Of a DNA stretch of 64,000 bases, positions 47,909-59,406 are shown in pieces. Both the position numbers and the translations under genes were made by a program. The notes under the pieces were generated by a model. It did not search any database. It had not been told where the DNA came from and worked only from the letters and a program-made list of their open reading frames with translations. The stretch's first letter is position 1, and each line of letters begins with the position of its first letter. Origin of the DNA: Eurosta solidaginis (lineage: Eukaryota; Arthropoda; Insecta; Diptera; Tephritidae); the NCBI RefSeq assembly GCF_040869045.1, contig NW_027137030.1, forward strand, positions 124,001-188,000. Reading direction: 5' to 3'.

Positions 47909-48800
47909 AGCTAATAGCTGGGAGACTTGAGCGGAAGGTATTCCACTTGTAAAAGGATTCCGCTTTGACTTCTTCATCACAGTCGATTCCTTCCCACCAG
48001 AGCTGTTGGAGAGGGATTTTGGCTAAGATTAGTGATATCCATTTTGCCGGGTCAAAAAGTTTCGCTACGGATGAGAGCAGTTGCCGTTTTGCAGTTGACT
48101 TAAAGACGGGAATTGGTTTGCATGAGTAGGAATAAGAGTCGGTTAATGCGTTCCATCCTATTCCTAAGGTTTTAGTAGTGTCATGGAATTTGTAATTCTT
48201 TTGATTCAAGTATTTTTGTTTGATTTGCGGTTATTTTTCTTAGAGGAAAGCCTGCTAATTTTAGAGCTTCGATAGTTTGGGTCATAGAATCGAGAGATGA
48301 CTGTATATCGTGCCCGCCAGAGAGGACATCATCTACATAAGTTTCTCGTAGTATGATGTTAGTGGCGAGTGGTTTTTTTCTGCTCATCATTTTCAGAGTA
48401 TATTTGCTGAAGACTAAAGAGGGTATTCAGCTGATTATTCATCAATATTCATCGGTTTTCGTACCGATCTCTGAGGGCGTCCCATGATAACTGGAAGGTG
48501 TCATCCGTAAGAAGGTATAGCATCACAAGTTGGCCTGCCTAACCTCTTGTCTTTTGTGGCAGGTAAAAAATTTTTTCGGCTTGAGTTAACCGAAGACGAT
48601 AACCATAGACCGCCGTAACCATATCTCTAAATGTGGGCCAGTCTTCTTAACTACCGTGGAATATTTCGTTGTCGCGGTTGCGGTGACGTCGATAATTTGC
48701 GACATGCAACTTTCATAACTTTCAGAGCATTTTTGATATTTCTGCTCTGTCGAAGCTGTAGACGCCTTGTGGAATGGGGAAAGGAATACGTTTTATAAGC
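47909..48800 (-). pseudogene. BEL/Pao gag-RT remnant (right copy)
   Basis: Minus strand: the gag block (DALR..RYENR, ~48480; NNQLNTLFSLQQIY ~48450-48400) runs straight into TYVDDVLSGGHDIQSSLDS (48340-48285) and GWNALTDSYSYSCKPIPVF...AKLFDPAKWISLILAKIPLQQLWWEG (48170-47980). The junction removes ~280 bp still present in the left copy. Confidence 0.75.
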
Positions 48801-49905
48801 AAAATTTTTAAAAGCCGCTGTACAAAATCAAATCCACACAATCACATTTTTTTGATCACGACACCTAAAACACAAAAAAAAAAAATCCCAAAGCGATCAT
48901 GCATGTAAATTAAATTAAAATAATAATATAGGTTATTGAGGCATAAAATGTAATTTATTGCAACAATCTTTAAATTTAAATTTTATAGGGTGCACTATTC
49001 CAAGGAAGATGTTGAATTTCTGCTGATATAATTCATTTAGCATTTGGGAGTAAATTGTCCATATTCTTTTTTCCATCACTGTAGGTATTTGCACAACTGA
49101 ATTGATACATTAATTTGAGAACGATTATGTGATATGTATACAATAACTATATTTTTAATGAGTAAATAGAGAAAAGTACAAATAATTTCTATCTGTTTTC
49201 AAACTGCTAATTACTTTTATTGTGTTCTTTTCTCACAAAACCATAGTTGGGCCGGTGCACTACATTTTGAGCAACAACACTGCTCGAAACTAAGTGGGGT
49301 GACATAATCAAGATCTTGTATTAAGTGTTAACTAGCCGTACTTGTGCGCATCTTGCGCAACAAAGAATGTTTTATGAATGTATGTATATAAAAGTCTCAT
49401 ATCAAATATCAGCATAAATCAGCTGCTCTATCAGTCAATCATCTTTCAATAAAAACTTTCATGCGCTTGCGCTGCTATCTGGCGAATGTTAGCAACTGCC
49501 GGCAATGCAGTGTTAGTTCTAATCAAAGATTCACAATAGTTCGAAATTACAAATATATTTCTTTGTATGCTCACAATCGTTTATTTTTAACAAATTATTT
49601 TAATAAAATAAAGCTAAACAAAAGCACTACGGCCAATAATGCCCAAAGCTCGCTAATAGCACGAATCCCCATCTTCACAACCAAAACTTTATTTATGGAT
49701 TTTGAATCCAAATAAGAGCGAAAAAGGCACCTGCACATAAAAACAGCAATTAGAAATAATATACAAGATGGGACGTTAATTTGCTACGATTTAAACGTTT
49801 ATTGATCTTTAACACATTCGTTTAATTTAATGAGCTTAAGGCGGCATCTGCATGAATATAGAAATTGAGTTTAAATCGCTACAAATAAGTAAATCTATAA
49901 ATCTT

Positions 49906-50642
49906 ATAAAATAAAGTCGCTAAATGCCATGTATGCACATAACTTCACACAGAATGCTCCCATTTTAAAACGGTGTTTTGCATTTGAAAGCTTAGCTACG
50001 TCAGATGGTACAGTTAATACCATTTGAAGATATATATTATAGGGGCGTGGCAAATTGCCAAAATGTAGTAAAAAATCATGAAACTTTTGTTTACACAGAT
50101 ACAACTCATAAACGGATGCATGGATTAAAAAATTCTACTTTTCAGTAAAACTTTGAAATATTTACCTTCGATCTGCATAAAAAAATACTTGACTCCTTTC
50201 TTATATCAGCCAAATTGTTTAAACAAAAGTTACATTTTTACCAAAAAATTCGTGTGTGTGAATGTTCGGTGTCAACTGTTCGCGCTAATTGCTTTTGAGT
50301 TAGGTATGATGCGACACATACGTACATACATATGTACATAGCATTCGCTGCGTTATTTAAATTCGGGCGTAGGTTTATAGGCATGTATGAATGTGCATAT
50401 GTATGTATTTTCATATCATATCAGCTTGACATAGGTATATACATACATACATATTTAGCTAACATAAATGGTTAAGAATGCATACATCTATTGAAAAATA
50501 ATCTTTCGTTAAAAATATTAAACATTTCCTTAAAATTCTTCAAAAAAGTTTTTTTTTTTGGTATTTTTGCATGTATCACTAGCACTACATATTATAAAAC
50601 AAAGTCGCTTTTTCTGTCCCATGTGCTTTTGAATGCTTAAAC
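49906..50642. other. AT-rich spacer; source of a 94-bp piece found elsewhere
   Basis: No gene. 50331-50424 is repeated exactly, inverted, at 54417-54510. The last bases GCTTAAAC are the left target-site duplication of the MITE-bounded unit. Confidence 0.6.
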
Positions 50643-50883
50643 CAGAGAATTTAAACACAATGAGAAGGCGTTATTTTGGCAACCACTGCTTACGATCCAT
50701 TTGCATGTGACACGTCTTGCACTTCACCACTATTCCCCAAATTCATGTTAACTTAACAGGGTGCAAGACGTATCAGAAAATTCTCTTAACGATTTTCTCT
50801 GTTCGTCTGTTACCAAAAAATCTCTGATCAGAGCAAATATATTGGAAATTTGAATTCTCTGATTTTTTGTAAATAAATTATGA

Positions 50884-51360
50884 TGATTCATTGTAAATTG
50901 ACTTGCCCCATTAAGTAAGGTCTTAGGAGCCAATTATTTAATAGGGTGTGTGGCGCAGGTGTAAAGCACTTGGATCAATTTATTTCTTCTTTTTTCAACT
51001 TGTGGTTCAATGCCGCTCGTTGTTTTATTATTTATATATTGGTCCCATCCATTCTTTACCTTACATGAATGAATGAGGGAGGAAAGGTGCCCATTTTTCC
51101 CAAAACAGCCGATTTTACCAGGCCATCAGAAAAAGGGAACAACATATCTGCTCGAATAATATTACCACAAATTCTCCACCTTCAACTACATGGCGCGGCC
51201 CTAGGCCGTTTAGGTATGTACATCTGTTCACTATATATTTCTTATCTTATAAATCCGATTATTTGGAGATTACGAACGGGATAATATTATTGTTCAGCCC
51301 CATTCATGAAAGGTTGAAGTCTTCGGCACGGCCGAAGACAGTCCTGTCCTTACTTGTTTT
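50884..51360. repeat. RE2 repeat (unit A)
   Basis: Ends in a perfect 9-bp stem, GTCTTCGGC-ACG-GCCGAAGAC (51319-51339), followed by AGTCCTGTCCTTACTTGTTT. Mostly deleted in the left arm. The small open frame inside (51069-51284) has no recognisable features. The second copy is at ~54752-55228. Confidence 0.55.
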
Positions 51361-51869
51361 TTTTTTTATATTCAAAGTGTGAATTTGAATCTGTGCCTAT
51401 GATTCAGGGCAAAACAAAAACAAAAGTGCTACAAGTGTATAGGGGTTGAGCAGCTCCGATGTAAAGAAATATTTTGACAAGTATAAAATACATTATTCAT
51501 TCAACAATTATAGTCAAAGAAGATTCAGAAAGCTGAATTAAAAATTATTATAAATTTATGATCTCCTAAAGTAAACACATTTGATTCAAATATGATTCCA
51601 AAATGTAGTTGAAAAAATATATTCAGTGTTTGATCATCTAAAGTATTCATATTTGATTATTTCTTTTGTTCAATTGTATGGTAACTCATTATTTTGTCAG
51701 AAAGAGTAATCAAATTACATTTATATGTAGGGAAATTGAAAATTTAATCACCTAAATGGTGAGTGGGTATAAACAAACCTAGATTGGTATATATGTACAC
51801 ACATATATTCCTAAACTAAAGATCAGCCTACACCCCCATTTCCCACCCACTTCATTGATACCAATATAT

Positions 51870-52414
51870 CAGGCATGCTTAACCAACGAAACGATATCAT
51901 TTCGTTACGATAATCAACGTTAATAAACGAAACGAAATGACTTCGTTTCGTTTTCTGCCATATCAAAACGAAATCAAATCGTTTATGTTGATTATTAATT
52001 TCAAACTATGCTGGCAAAGCTGATTGATGGCGGAGTCATTAAAGGTGAAAGCATTATCCAAGCTGATTGCAACTTTTCTCATGAATTTTGACAGTACGAA
52101 CATTTCTCAGAGTATTTTTGACATTACCACCAACGAATTACACAAACAAATTACATAGAGTTTGTGTGTGTATGTGCGCTCGTTGTTGCCACCTTACGGC
52201 TTCACCATGGCTATAGCATTGCCAGCACAATTCAAACATAAAGTATCACGTTTTCGTTAACGTTTTTAACGTTAACGAAAGCTTTTCGTTTCGGTTAAAA
52301 ACGAGATACAATTTATCTTGATAATTTCTTTATCGATAATATTTCGAAGTGTTTCAACGGAAACGGTGGAAACTTTTTGATAAACGATTAGCTTAACGTT
52401 AAGGTGCATCCCTG
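51870..52414. mobile_element. hAT-type MITE (545 bp) in unit A
   Basis: Ends CAGGCATGC... and ...GCATCCCTG, flanked by the perfect 8-bp duplication CAATATAT at 51862-51869 and 52415-52422. Rich in AACGAAACG/CGTTTCGTT and AACGTTAACG palindromes. The left arm has the unoccupied site at 28955-28962. Confidence 0.9.
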
Positions 52415-54416
52415 CAATATATCCATGCATAAGCTAACAAATGTTTGTACATTCACATGTTCAAATAAAAGACAAAATGTTTCAATCAATCACTTCCAAC
52501 AAAAATTATTCTTACGCACAAGCATATGTACAAATCTATGTTCATACATATGTAAGCTAAGAAATATTTTTATATTCGCATGTTGACAAAGAAAACAAAA
52601 TTCACTTCAACCATCCAACCATACGCACAAGCACACATACCTATTTACATATGTATGCTCATGTTTTGTATGTAAATCACAAAATTCTGAAAACTAGCTT
52701 CCTCTTGATTTTTCATTCATAAATCCTTCTTCTTAAGTTGTCCAAATTGATGATAGAATTTTGCAATTCGGCAACATGGCATTTGATAAAATCGTCAAAA
52801 GACAAATATTTGCGATTTTATAAATTCCAACTTCGATGCATATTGGGGGTATTCATTATGACGAGCATAACTACTTTCATAACCCCGCACTTTTCCTTTG
52901 AAATAATACCAAACTATTTATAAGCCTGTATGAAAGTACTAATATGGTAGTAAAAAATGCAAATAACCATGCATAGATATTGCCTAGTAAATGTCCACTA
53001 ACATATTAGCAATATAATCTAAAAATTTCCATCCATTATTAATATAAATTATTGCAAATAATTTTCTCATATCCTGAATTGCCGAGTTGTCACAGCTTAT
53101 GGACATTTTTATTTGCTATTTGAAACCCCCTATCATATTCTGCCGAAAAATTGTTCGCGCACTCACGCAGCCAAATTTGCAGCAACTGTGTTGCAGTTGC
53201 TACATAAGAGTGGTGTTTTACCCGTTTCTGGCCCGAATTCGCACTGTGACGTCATACTGTATATGCTGACTTGTTTATCACATGTCAGTACAAAGTAAGA
53301 ATTTTACATTATTTTCATAGATAAAAATTAATATATGGGAGCGGCGAAATAAATTAAAGTAATTTTGCGAAGAAATATAACATTATTTCGCAAAAGAGCC
53401 ATAAATTCGTTTATTTTAATTTTATAATAAATTCCCCTTTTAGCTGTGAGTTATTAAAGGTATAAACGGCAACACTTTTAAGCACCGACGACACATAATT
53501 TGGCTCGTGCCTATTGTATTTCGTCGGCTAATTGCTACGAGCATTGATATTTACATATACATGGCCGTATACGCGGATTGCCATAATTGATTTGGGTGCT
53601 TCATAACGCGGAAAGCGACAAGTTGTTTTATTAATAACTTAAGACACTGCCACAGCATCAAAGCGACCAAGCTTTTTATACATGTCTGCCTTTAATTGGA
53701 GTATTATTGACCCATAGTCCAAATAATAACTAAATATTTTTTTTATTTATTCAATTGTTATCAAATATTTTATTTATTTCAATTTTTCAATTTATTAATA
53801 ACTCATACTTCATGGTCAATATGCATACATTTTATGCAAATTAACGTTTTATAAATATGCAATGGATTTCGTGTGCACAGAAATTCCAAGTGTGCAAATG
53901 CCGTCGGCAAAACACTATTTGCATGCATATTTCAATTTGCATACATTTTCCTAACATTTTAATTTATTAACAAAAAGGGATGGGATAATTCATAAATGTA
54001 TGATTAATTTACATACATTTCATGAAAGGGCATATTTTGGGTATATGAATAGGTTTTTGTTTGTAAAGAAATAAGCAAAATTTCTGCAATTTGCATCAAC
54101 ATAAAACAAGGAAATATATTGCTATTATTATATTAATTAAGTTCAAATTCATATTAAATCATAAAACAAGCAAATATATTGCTACAAGTAATAAAATTTA
54201 AATTTAATTAATCCTACTAAATACCTATATTCCCACAAAGAAATCATATTAAGAGAAAACCCAGAGAATTTATACACCAGCTGAAACTGTTGACAGAGAA
54301 TTTTCTGCTGTTAACTGGTTAACATTGAAATTGGATTGTGTGTGGTGAAGTGCAAGACACATGCAAAAAAGTTGGAATCTAGCAAAAACGCCTTCTCATT
54401 GTATTTAAATTCTCTG

Positions 54417-54510
54417 CTGATATGATATGAAAATACATACATATGCACATTCATACATGCCTATAAACCTACGCCCGAATTTAAATAACGCAGCGAATGC
54501 TATGTACATA
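54417..54510. other. 94-bp inverted copy of upstream DNA at the duplication junction
   Basis: Exact reverse complement of 50331-50424 (94 of 94 bases), placed precisely between the end of the MITE of unit A and the start of the MITE of unit B. Confidence 0.95.
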
Positions 54511-57500
54511 CAGAGAATTTAAACACAATGAGAAGGCGTTATTTTGGCATCCACTGCTTACGATCCATTTGCATGTGACACGTCTTGCACTTCACCACTA
54601 TTCCCCAAATTCATGTTAACTTAACAGGGTGCAAGACGTATCAGAAAATTCTCTTAACGATTTTCTCTGTTCGTCTGTTACCAAAAAATCTCTGATCAGA
54701 GCAAATATATTGGAAATTTGAATTCTCTGATTTTTTGTAAATAAATTATGATGATTCATTGTAAATTGACTTGCCCCATTAAGTAAGGTCTTAGGAGCCA
54801 ATTATTTAATAGGGTGTGTGGCGCAGGTGTAAAGCACTTGGATCAATTTATTTCTTCTTTTTTCAACTTGTGGTTCAATGCCGCTCGTTGTTTTATTATT
54901 TATATATTGGTCCCATCCATTCTTTACCTTACATGAATGAATGAGGGAGGAAAGGTGCCCATTTTTCCCAAAACAGCCGATTTTACCAGGCCATCAGAAA
55001 AAGGGAACAACATATCTGCTCGAATAATATTACCACAAATTCTCCACCTTCAACTACATGGCGCGGCCCTAGGCCGTTTAGGTATGTACATCTGTTCACT
55101 ATATATTTCTTATCTTATAAATCCGATTATTTGGAGATTACGAACGGGATAATATTATTGTTCAGCCCCATTCATGAAAGGTTGAAGTCTTCGGCACGGC
55201 CGAAGACAGTCCTGTCCTTACTTGTTTTTTTTTTTATATTCAAAGTGTGAATTTGAATCTGTGCCTATGATTCAGGGCAAAACAAAAACAAAAGTGCTAC
55301 AAGTGTATAGGGGTTGAGCAGCTCCGATGTAAAGAAATATTTTGACAAGTATAAAATACATTATTCATTCAACAATTATAGTCAAAGAAGATTCAGAAAG
55401 CTGAATTAAAAATTATTATAAATTTATGATCTCCTAAAGTAAACACATTTGATTCAAATATGATTCCAAAATGTAGTTGAAAAAATATATTCAGTGTTTG
55501 ATCATCTAAAGTATTCATATTTGATTATTTCTTTTGTTCAATTGTATGGTAACTCATTATTTTGTCAGAAAGAGTAATCAAATTACATTTATATGTAGGG
55601 AAATTGAAAATTTAATCACCTAAATGGTGAGTGGGTATAAACAAACCTAGATTGGTATATATGTACACACATATATTCCTAAACTAAAGATCAGCCTACA
55701 CCCCCATTTCCCACCCACTTCATTGATACCAATATATCAGGCATGCTTAACCAACGAAACGATATCATTTCGTTACGATAATCAACGTTAATAAACGAAA
55801 CGAAATGACTTCGTTTCGTTTTCTGCCATATCAAAACGAAATCAAATCGTTTATGTTGATTATTAATTTCAAACTATGCTGGCAAAGCTGATTGATGGCG
55901 GAGTCATTAAAGGTGAAAGCATTATCCAAGCTGATTGCAACTTTTCTCATGAATTTTGACAGTACGAACATTTCTCAGAGTATTTTTGACATTACCACCA
56001 ACGAATTACACAAACAAATTACATAGAGTTTGTGTGTGTATGTGCGCTCGTTGTTGCCACCTTACGGCTTCACCATGGCTATAGCATTGCCAGCACAATT
56101 CAAACATAAAGTATCACGTTTTCGTTAACGTTTTTAACGTTAACGAAAGCTTTTCGTTTCGGTTAAAAACGAGATACAATTTATCTTGATAATTTCTTTA
56201 TCGATAATATTTCGAAGTGTTTCAACGGAAACGGTGGAAACTTTTTGATAAACGATTAGCTTAACGTTAAGGTGCATCCCTGCAATATATCCATGCATAA
56301 GCTAACAAATGTTTGTACATTCACATGTTCAAATAAAAGACAAAATGTTTCAATCAATCACTTCCAACAAAAATTATTCTTACGCACAAGCATATGTACA
56401 AATCTATGTTCATACATATGTAAGCTAAGAAATATTTTTATATTCGCATGTTGACAAAGAAAACAAAATTCACTTCAACCATCCAACCATACGCACAAGC
56501 ACACATACCTATTTACATATGTATGCTCATGTTTTGTATGTAAATCACAAAATTCTGAAAACTAGCTTCCTCTTGATTTTTCATTCATAAATCCTTCTTC
56601 TTAAGTTGTCCAAATTGATGATAGAATTTTGCAATTCGGCAACATGGCATTTGATAAAATCGTCAAAAGACAAATATTTGCGATTTTATAAATTCCAACT
56701 TCGATGCATATTGGGGGTATTCATTATGACGAGCATAACTACTTTCATAACCCCGCACTTTTCCTTTGAAATAATACCAAACTATTTATAAGCCTGTATG
56801 AAAGTACTAATATGGTAGTAAAAAATGCAAATAACCATGCATAGATATTGCCTAGTAAATGTCCACTAACATATTAGCAATATAATCTAAAAATTTCCAT
56901 CCATTATTAATATAAATTATTGCAAATAATTTTCTCATATCCTGAATTGCCGAGTTGTCACAGCTTATGGACATTTTTATTTGCTATTTGAAACCCCCTA
57001 TCATATTCTGCCGAAAAATTGTTCGCGCACTCACGCAGCCAAATTTGCAGCAACTGTGTTGCAGTTGCTACATAAGAGTGGTGTTTTACCCGTTTCTGGC
57101 CCGAATTCGCACTGTGACGTCATACTGTATATGCTGACTTGTTTATCACATGTCAGTACAAAGTAAGAATTTTACATTATTTTCATAGATAAAAATTAAT
57201 ATATGGGAGCGGCGAAATAAATTAAAGTAATTTTGCGAAGAAATATAACATTATTTCGCAAAAGAGCCATAAATTCGTTTATTTTAATTTTATAATAAAT
57301 TCCCCTTTTAGCTGTGAGTTATTAAAGGTATAAACGGCAACACTTTTAACCACCGACGACACATAATTTGGCTCGTGCCTATTGTATTTCGTCGGCTAAT
57401 TGCTACGAGCATTGATATTTACATATACATGGCCGTATACGCGGATTGCCATAATTGATTTGGGTGCTTCATAACGCGGAAAGCGACAAGTTGTTTTATT

Positions 57501-58290
57501 AATAACTTAAGACACTGCCACAGCATCAAAGCGACCAAGCTTTTTATACATGTCTGCCTTTAATTGGAGTATTATTGACCCATAGTCCAAATAATAACTA
57601 AATATTTTTTTTATTTATTCAATTGTTATCAAATATTTTATTTATTTCAATTTTTCAATTTATTAATAACTCATACTTCATGGTCAATATGCATACATTT
57701 TATGCAAATTAACGTTTTATAAATATGCAATGGATTTCGTGTGCACAGAAATTCCAAGTGTGCAAATGCCGTCGGCAAAACACTATTTGCATGCATATTT
57801 CAATTTGCATACATTTTCCTAACATTTTAATTTATTAACAAAAAGGGATGGGATAATTCATAAATGTATGATTAATTTACATACATTTCATGAAAGGGCA
57901 TATTTTGGGTATATGAATAGGTTTTTGTTTGTAAAGAAATAAGCAAAATTTCTGCAATTTGCATCAACATAAAACAAGCAAATATATTGCTATTATTATA
58001 TTAATTAAGTTCAAATTAGTATTAAATCATAAAACAAGCAAATATATTGCCACAAGTAATAAAATTTAAATTTAATTAATCCTACTAAATACCTATATTC
58101 CCACAAGGAAATCATATTAAGAGAAAATCCAGAGAATTTATACACCAGCTGAAACTGTTGACAGAGAATTTCCTGCTGTTAACTGGTTAACATTGAAATT
58201 GGATTGTGTGTGGTGAAGTGCAAGACGTGTTCACATGCAAAAAAGTTGGAATCTAGCAAAAACGCCTTCTCATTGTGTTTAAATTCTCTG
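54511..58290 (+). repeat. Tandem unit B
   Basis: Same content as unit A shifted by 3868 bp: MITE 54511-54729, hAT MITE 55738-56282, MITE 58130-58290. Its last MITE is closer to the left-arm one (26658-26818) than unit A's is. Confidence 0.85.
55738..56282. mobile_element. hAT-type MITE (545 bp) in unit B
   Basis: Same element as at 51870-52414, with the same CAATATAT flanks (55730-55737 and 56283-56290); copied with the tandem duplication. Confidence 0.9.
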
Positions 58291-58410
58291 CTTAAACCTT
58301 TAAAACTGCGCAACGGATTTTCATGCGCTATTTTTTTTAATAGATAGAGTGATTGAAGTTTGTAGATTGTATAATAACATCCATTAAATAGTGGAGAAAT
58401 ACTGTTATTT
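58291..58410. other. Spacer between composite unit and Helitron 2
   Basis: CTTAAACCTTTAAAACTGCGCAACGG-type sequence, of which ~80 bp (58298-58377) is missing at the matching place in the left arm (26657). No gene. Confidence 0.55.
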
Positions 58411-59406
58411 ATGAAGTTTCTATATATGTACATATATAAGAGAAAGTGGTGTTAGTTACACTATTTATAACTCAAGAACGGATGAACAGATTTGGCTGAA
58501 AATTGGTGGAGGGGTAGCTTAGAACCAGGAGACAGACATAGGATAATTTTTATCTCGTTCTGGATAGGGTCTTGAGATCACAACGTGGACCTGGGTAATC
58601 CTGGGATATGTTTGTAAAATGTGGGCATCATATGGAAGCTGTTTATGGGTACTTTGATACGGGGTATTTTTCGTACCCGTGGGTGACTAGGGTCTCGAGA
58701 TATAGGCCAAAATGTGGACCCGGGTACCCCTAGAATGTGTTTATAGAATATGGATAACAAATGAAAGCTCTTGATGAGTGCTTTAGTACAGGGTAGTATT
58801 CATACCTATTGGTGACTAGGGTCTCGAAATTGAGGCCAAAACGTGGACCCTGATGCCCCTAGAAAGTGTTTATACAAGAAGGATAACAGTTGAAAGCTGT
58901 TGATGAGTGCTTTAGTACAGGGTAATTTTCATACCTATAGGTGACTAGGGTCTCGAGATACAGGTCAAAACGTGGACCAGGATAACACTAGGATGTGTTT
59001 TTACATTATGGGTATCAAATTGAAGCTGTTGATGTGTGCTTTAGTACAGAGTAATTTATACCGCTGGGTGACTAGGGTCTCGAGATACAGGCCAAAACGT
59101 GGACCAGGATAACACTAGGATGTGTTTTTACATTTTGGGTATCAAATTGAAGCTGTTGATGTGTGCTTTAGTACAGAGTAATTTATACCGCTGGGTGACT
59201 AGGGTTTCGAGATATGGGCCAAAACGTGGACCCGGATACCCCTAGAATGTGAGTGTAATATGGATATCAAATGAAAGCTGTTGCTCAGAGCTTTAAAGTA
59301 ATTTTCATTCGATTTAGTCGCATCAACCTGGCAAAACTGATAAATATGCATGCGAAGCCGAAAAAAAGCATGAATTGATAATACCCACATACCTATTTAC
59401 ATACGT

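Larger units (their letters stand above)
42240..49905 (-). mobile_element. Degraded BEL/Pao segment (right copy, inverted)
   Basis: Inverted counterpart of 11340-17262. Right to left: 5' region (49905-48800), gag (48800-48390), RT (48390-47909), two RE1 copies flanking an inverted piece (47908-44850), hAT remainder (44849-43922), RNase H (43860-43450) and integrase (43220-42600). Compared with the left copy it lacks the SINE-like insert and the MITE, and has lost ~280 bp at the gag/RT junction. Confidence 0.75.
50643..54416 (+). repeat. Tandem unit A
   Basis: MITE 50643-50861, RE2 repeat ~50884-51360, AT-rich DNA, hAT MITE 51870-52414, AT-rich DNA with CRE-like TGACGTCA at ~53247, MITE 54262-54416. 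Nearly identical to unit B for its first ~3.4 kb; small differences cluster in the last ~400 bp (e.g. the GTGTTC deleted near 54357). Confidence 0.85.
50643..58290 (+). mobile_element. Composite unit with MITE ends (7.6 kb), internally duplicated
   Basis: Begins with CAGAGAATTTAAACACAATG and ends with its inverse ...TTGTGTTTAAATTCTCTG. CTTAAAC occurs on both sides (50636-50642 and 58291-58297). Inside are two near-identical copies of a 3.8-kb unit (A 50643-54416, B 54511-58290; offset 3868) separated by 94 bp. No coding sequence. The flanking repeat has the same register as the proven duplication around the single MITE at 15151, supporting transposition as one piece (inference). Confidence 0.65.

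Noticed and set aside
11340..49905. A single giant palindrome covering the window
   Set aside because: The two inverted pairs have different symmetry centres (~30 kb and ~42.5 kb) and the RE1 pair a third (~34 kb).
51069..51284. 71-residue frame identical in units A and B
   Set aside because: Units are near-identical at DNA level; lies in the RE2 repeat and is absent in the left arm.
53240..53255. Functional cAMP-response-like site (TGACGTCA)
   Set aside because: A single palindromic 8-mer in duplicated AT-rich DNA with no gene nearby.
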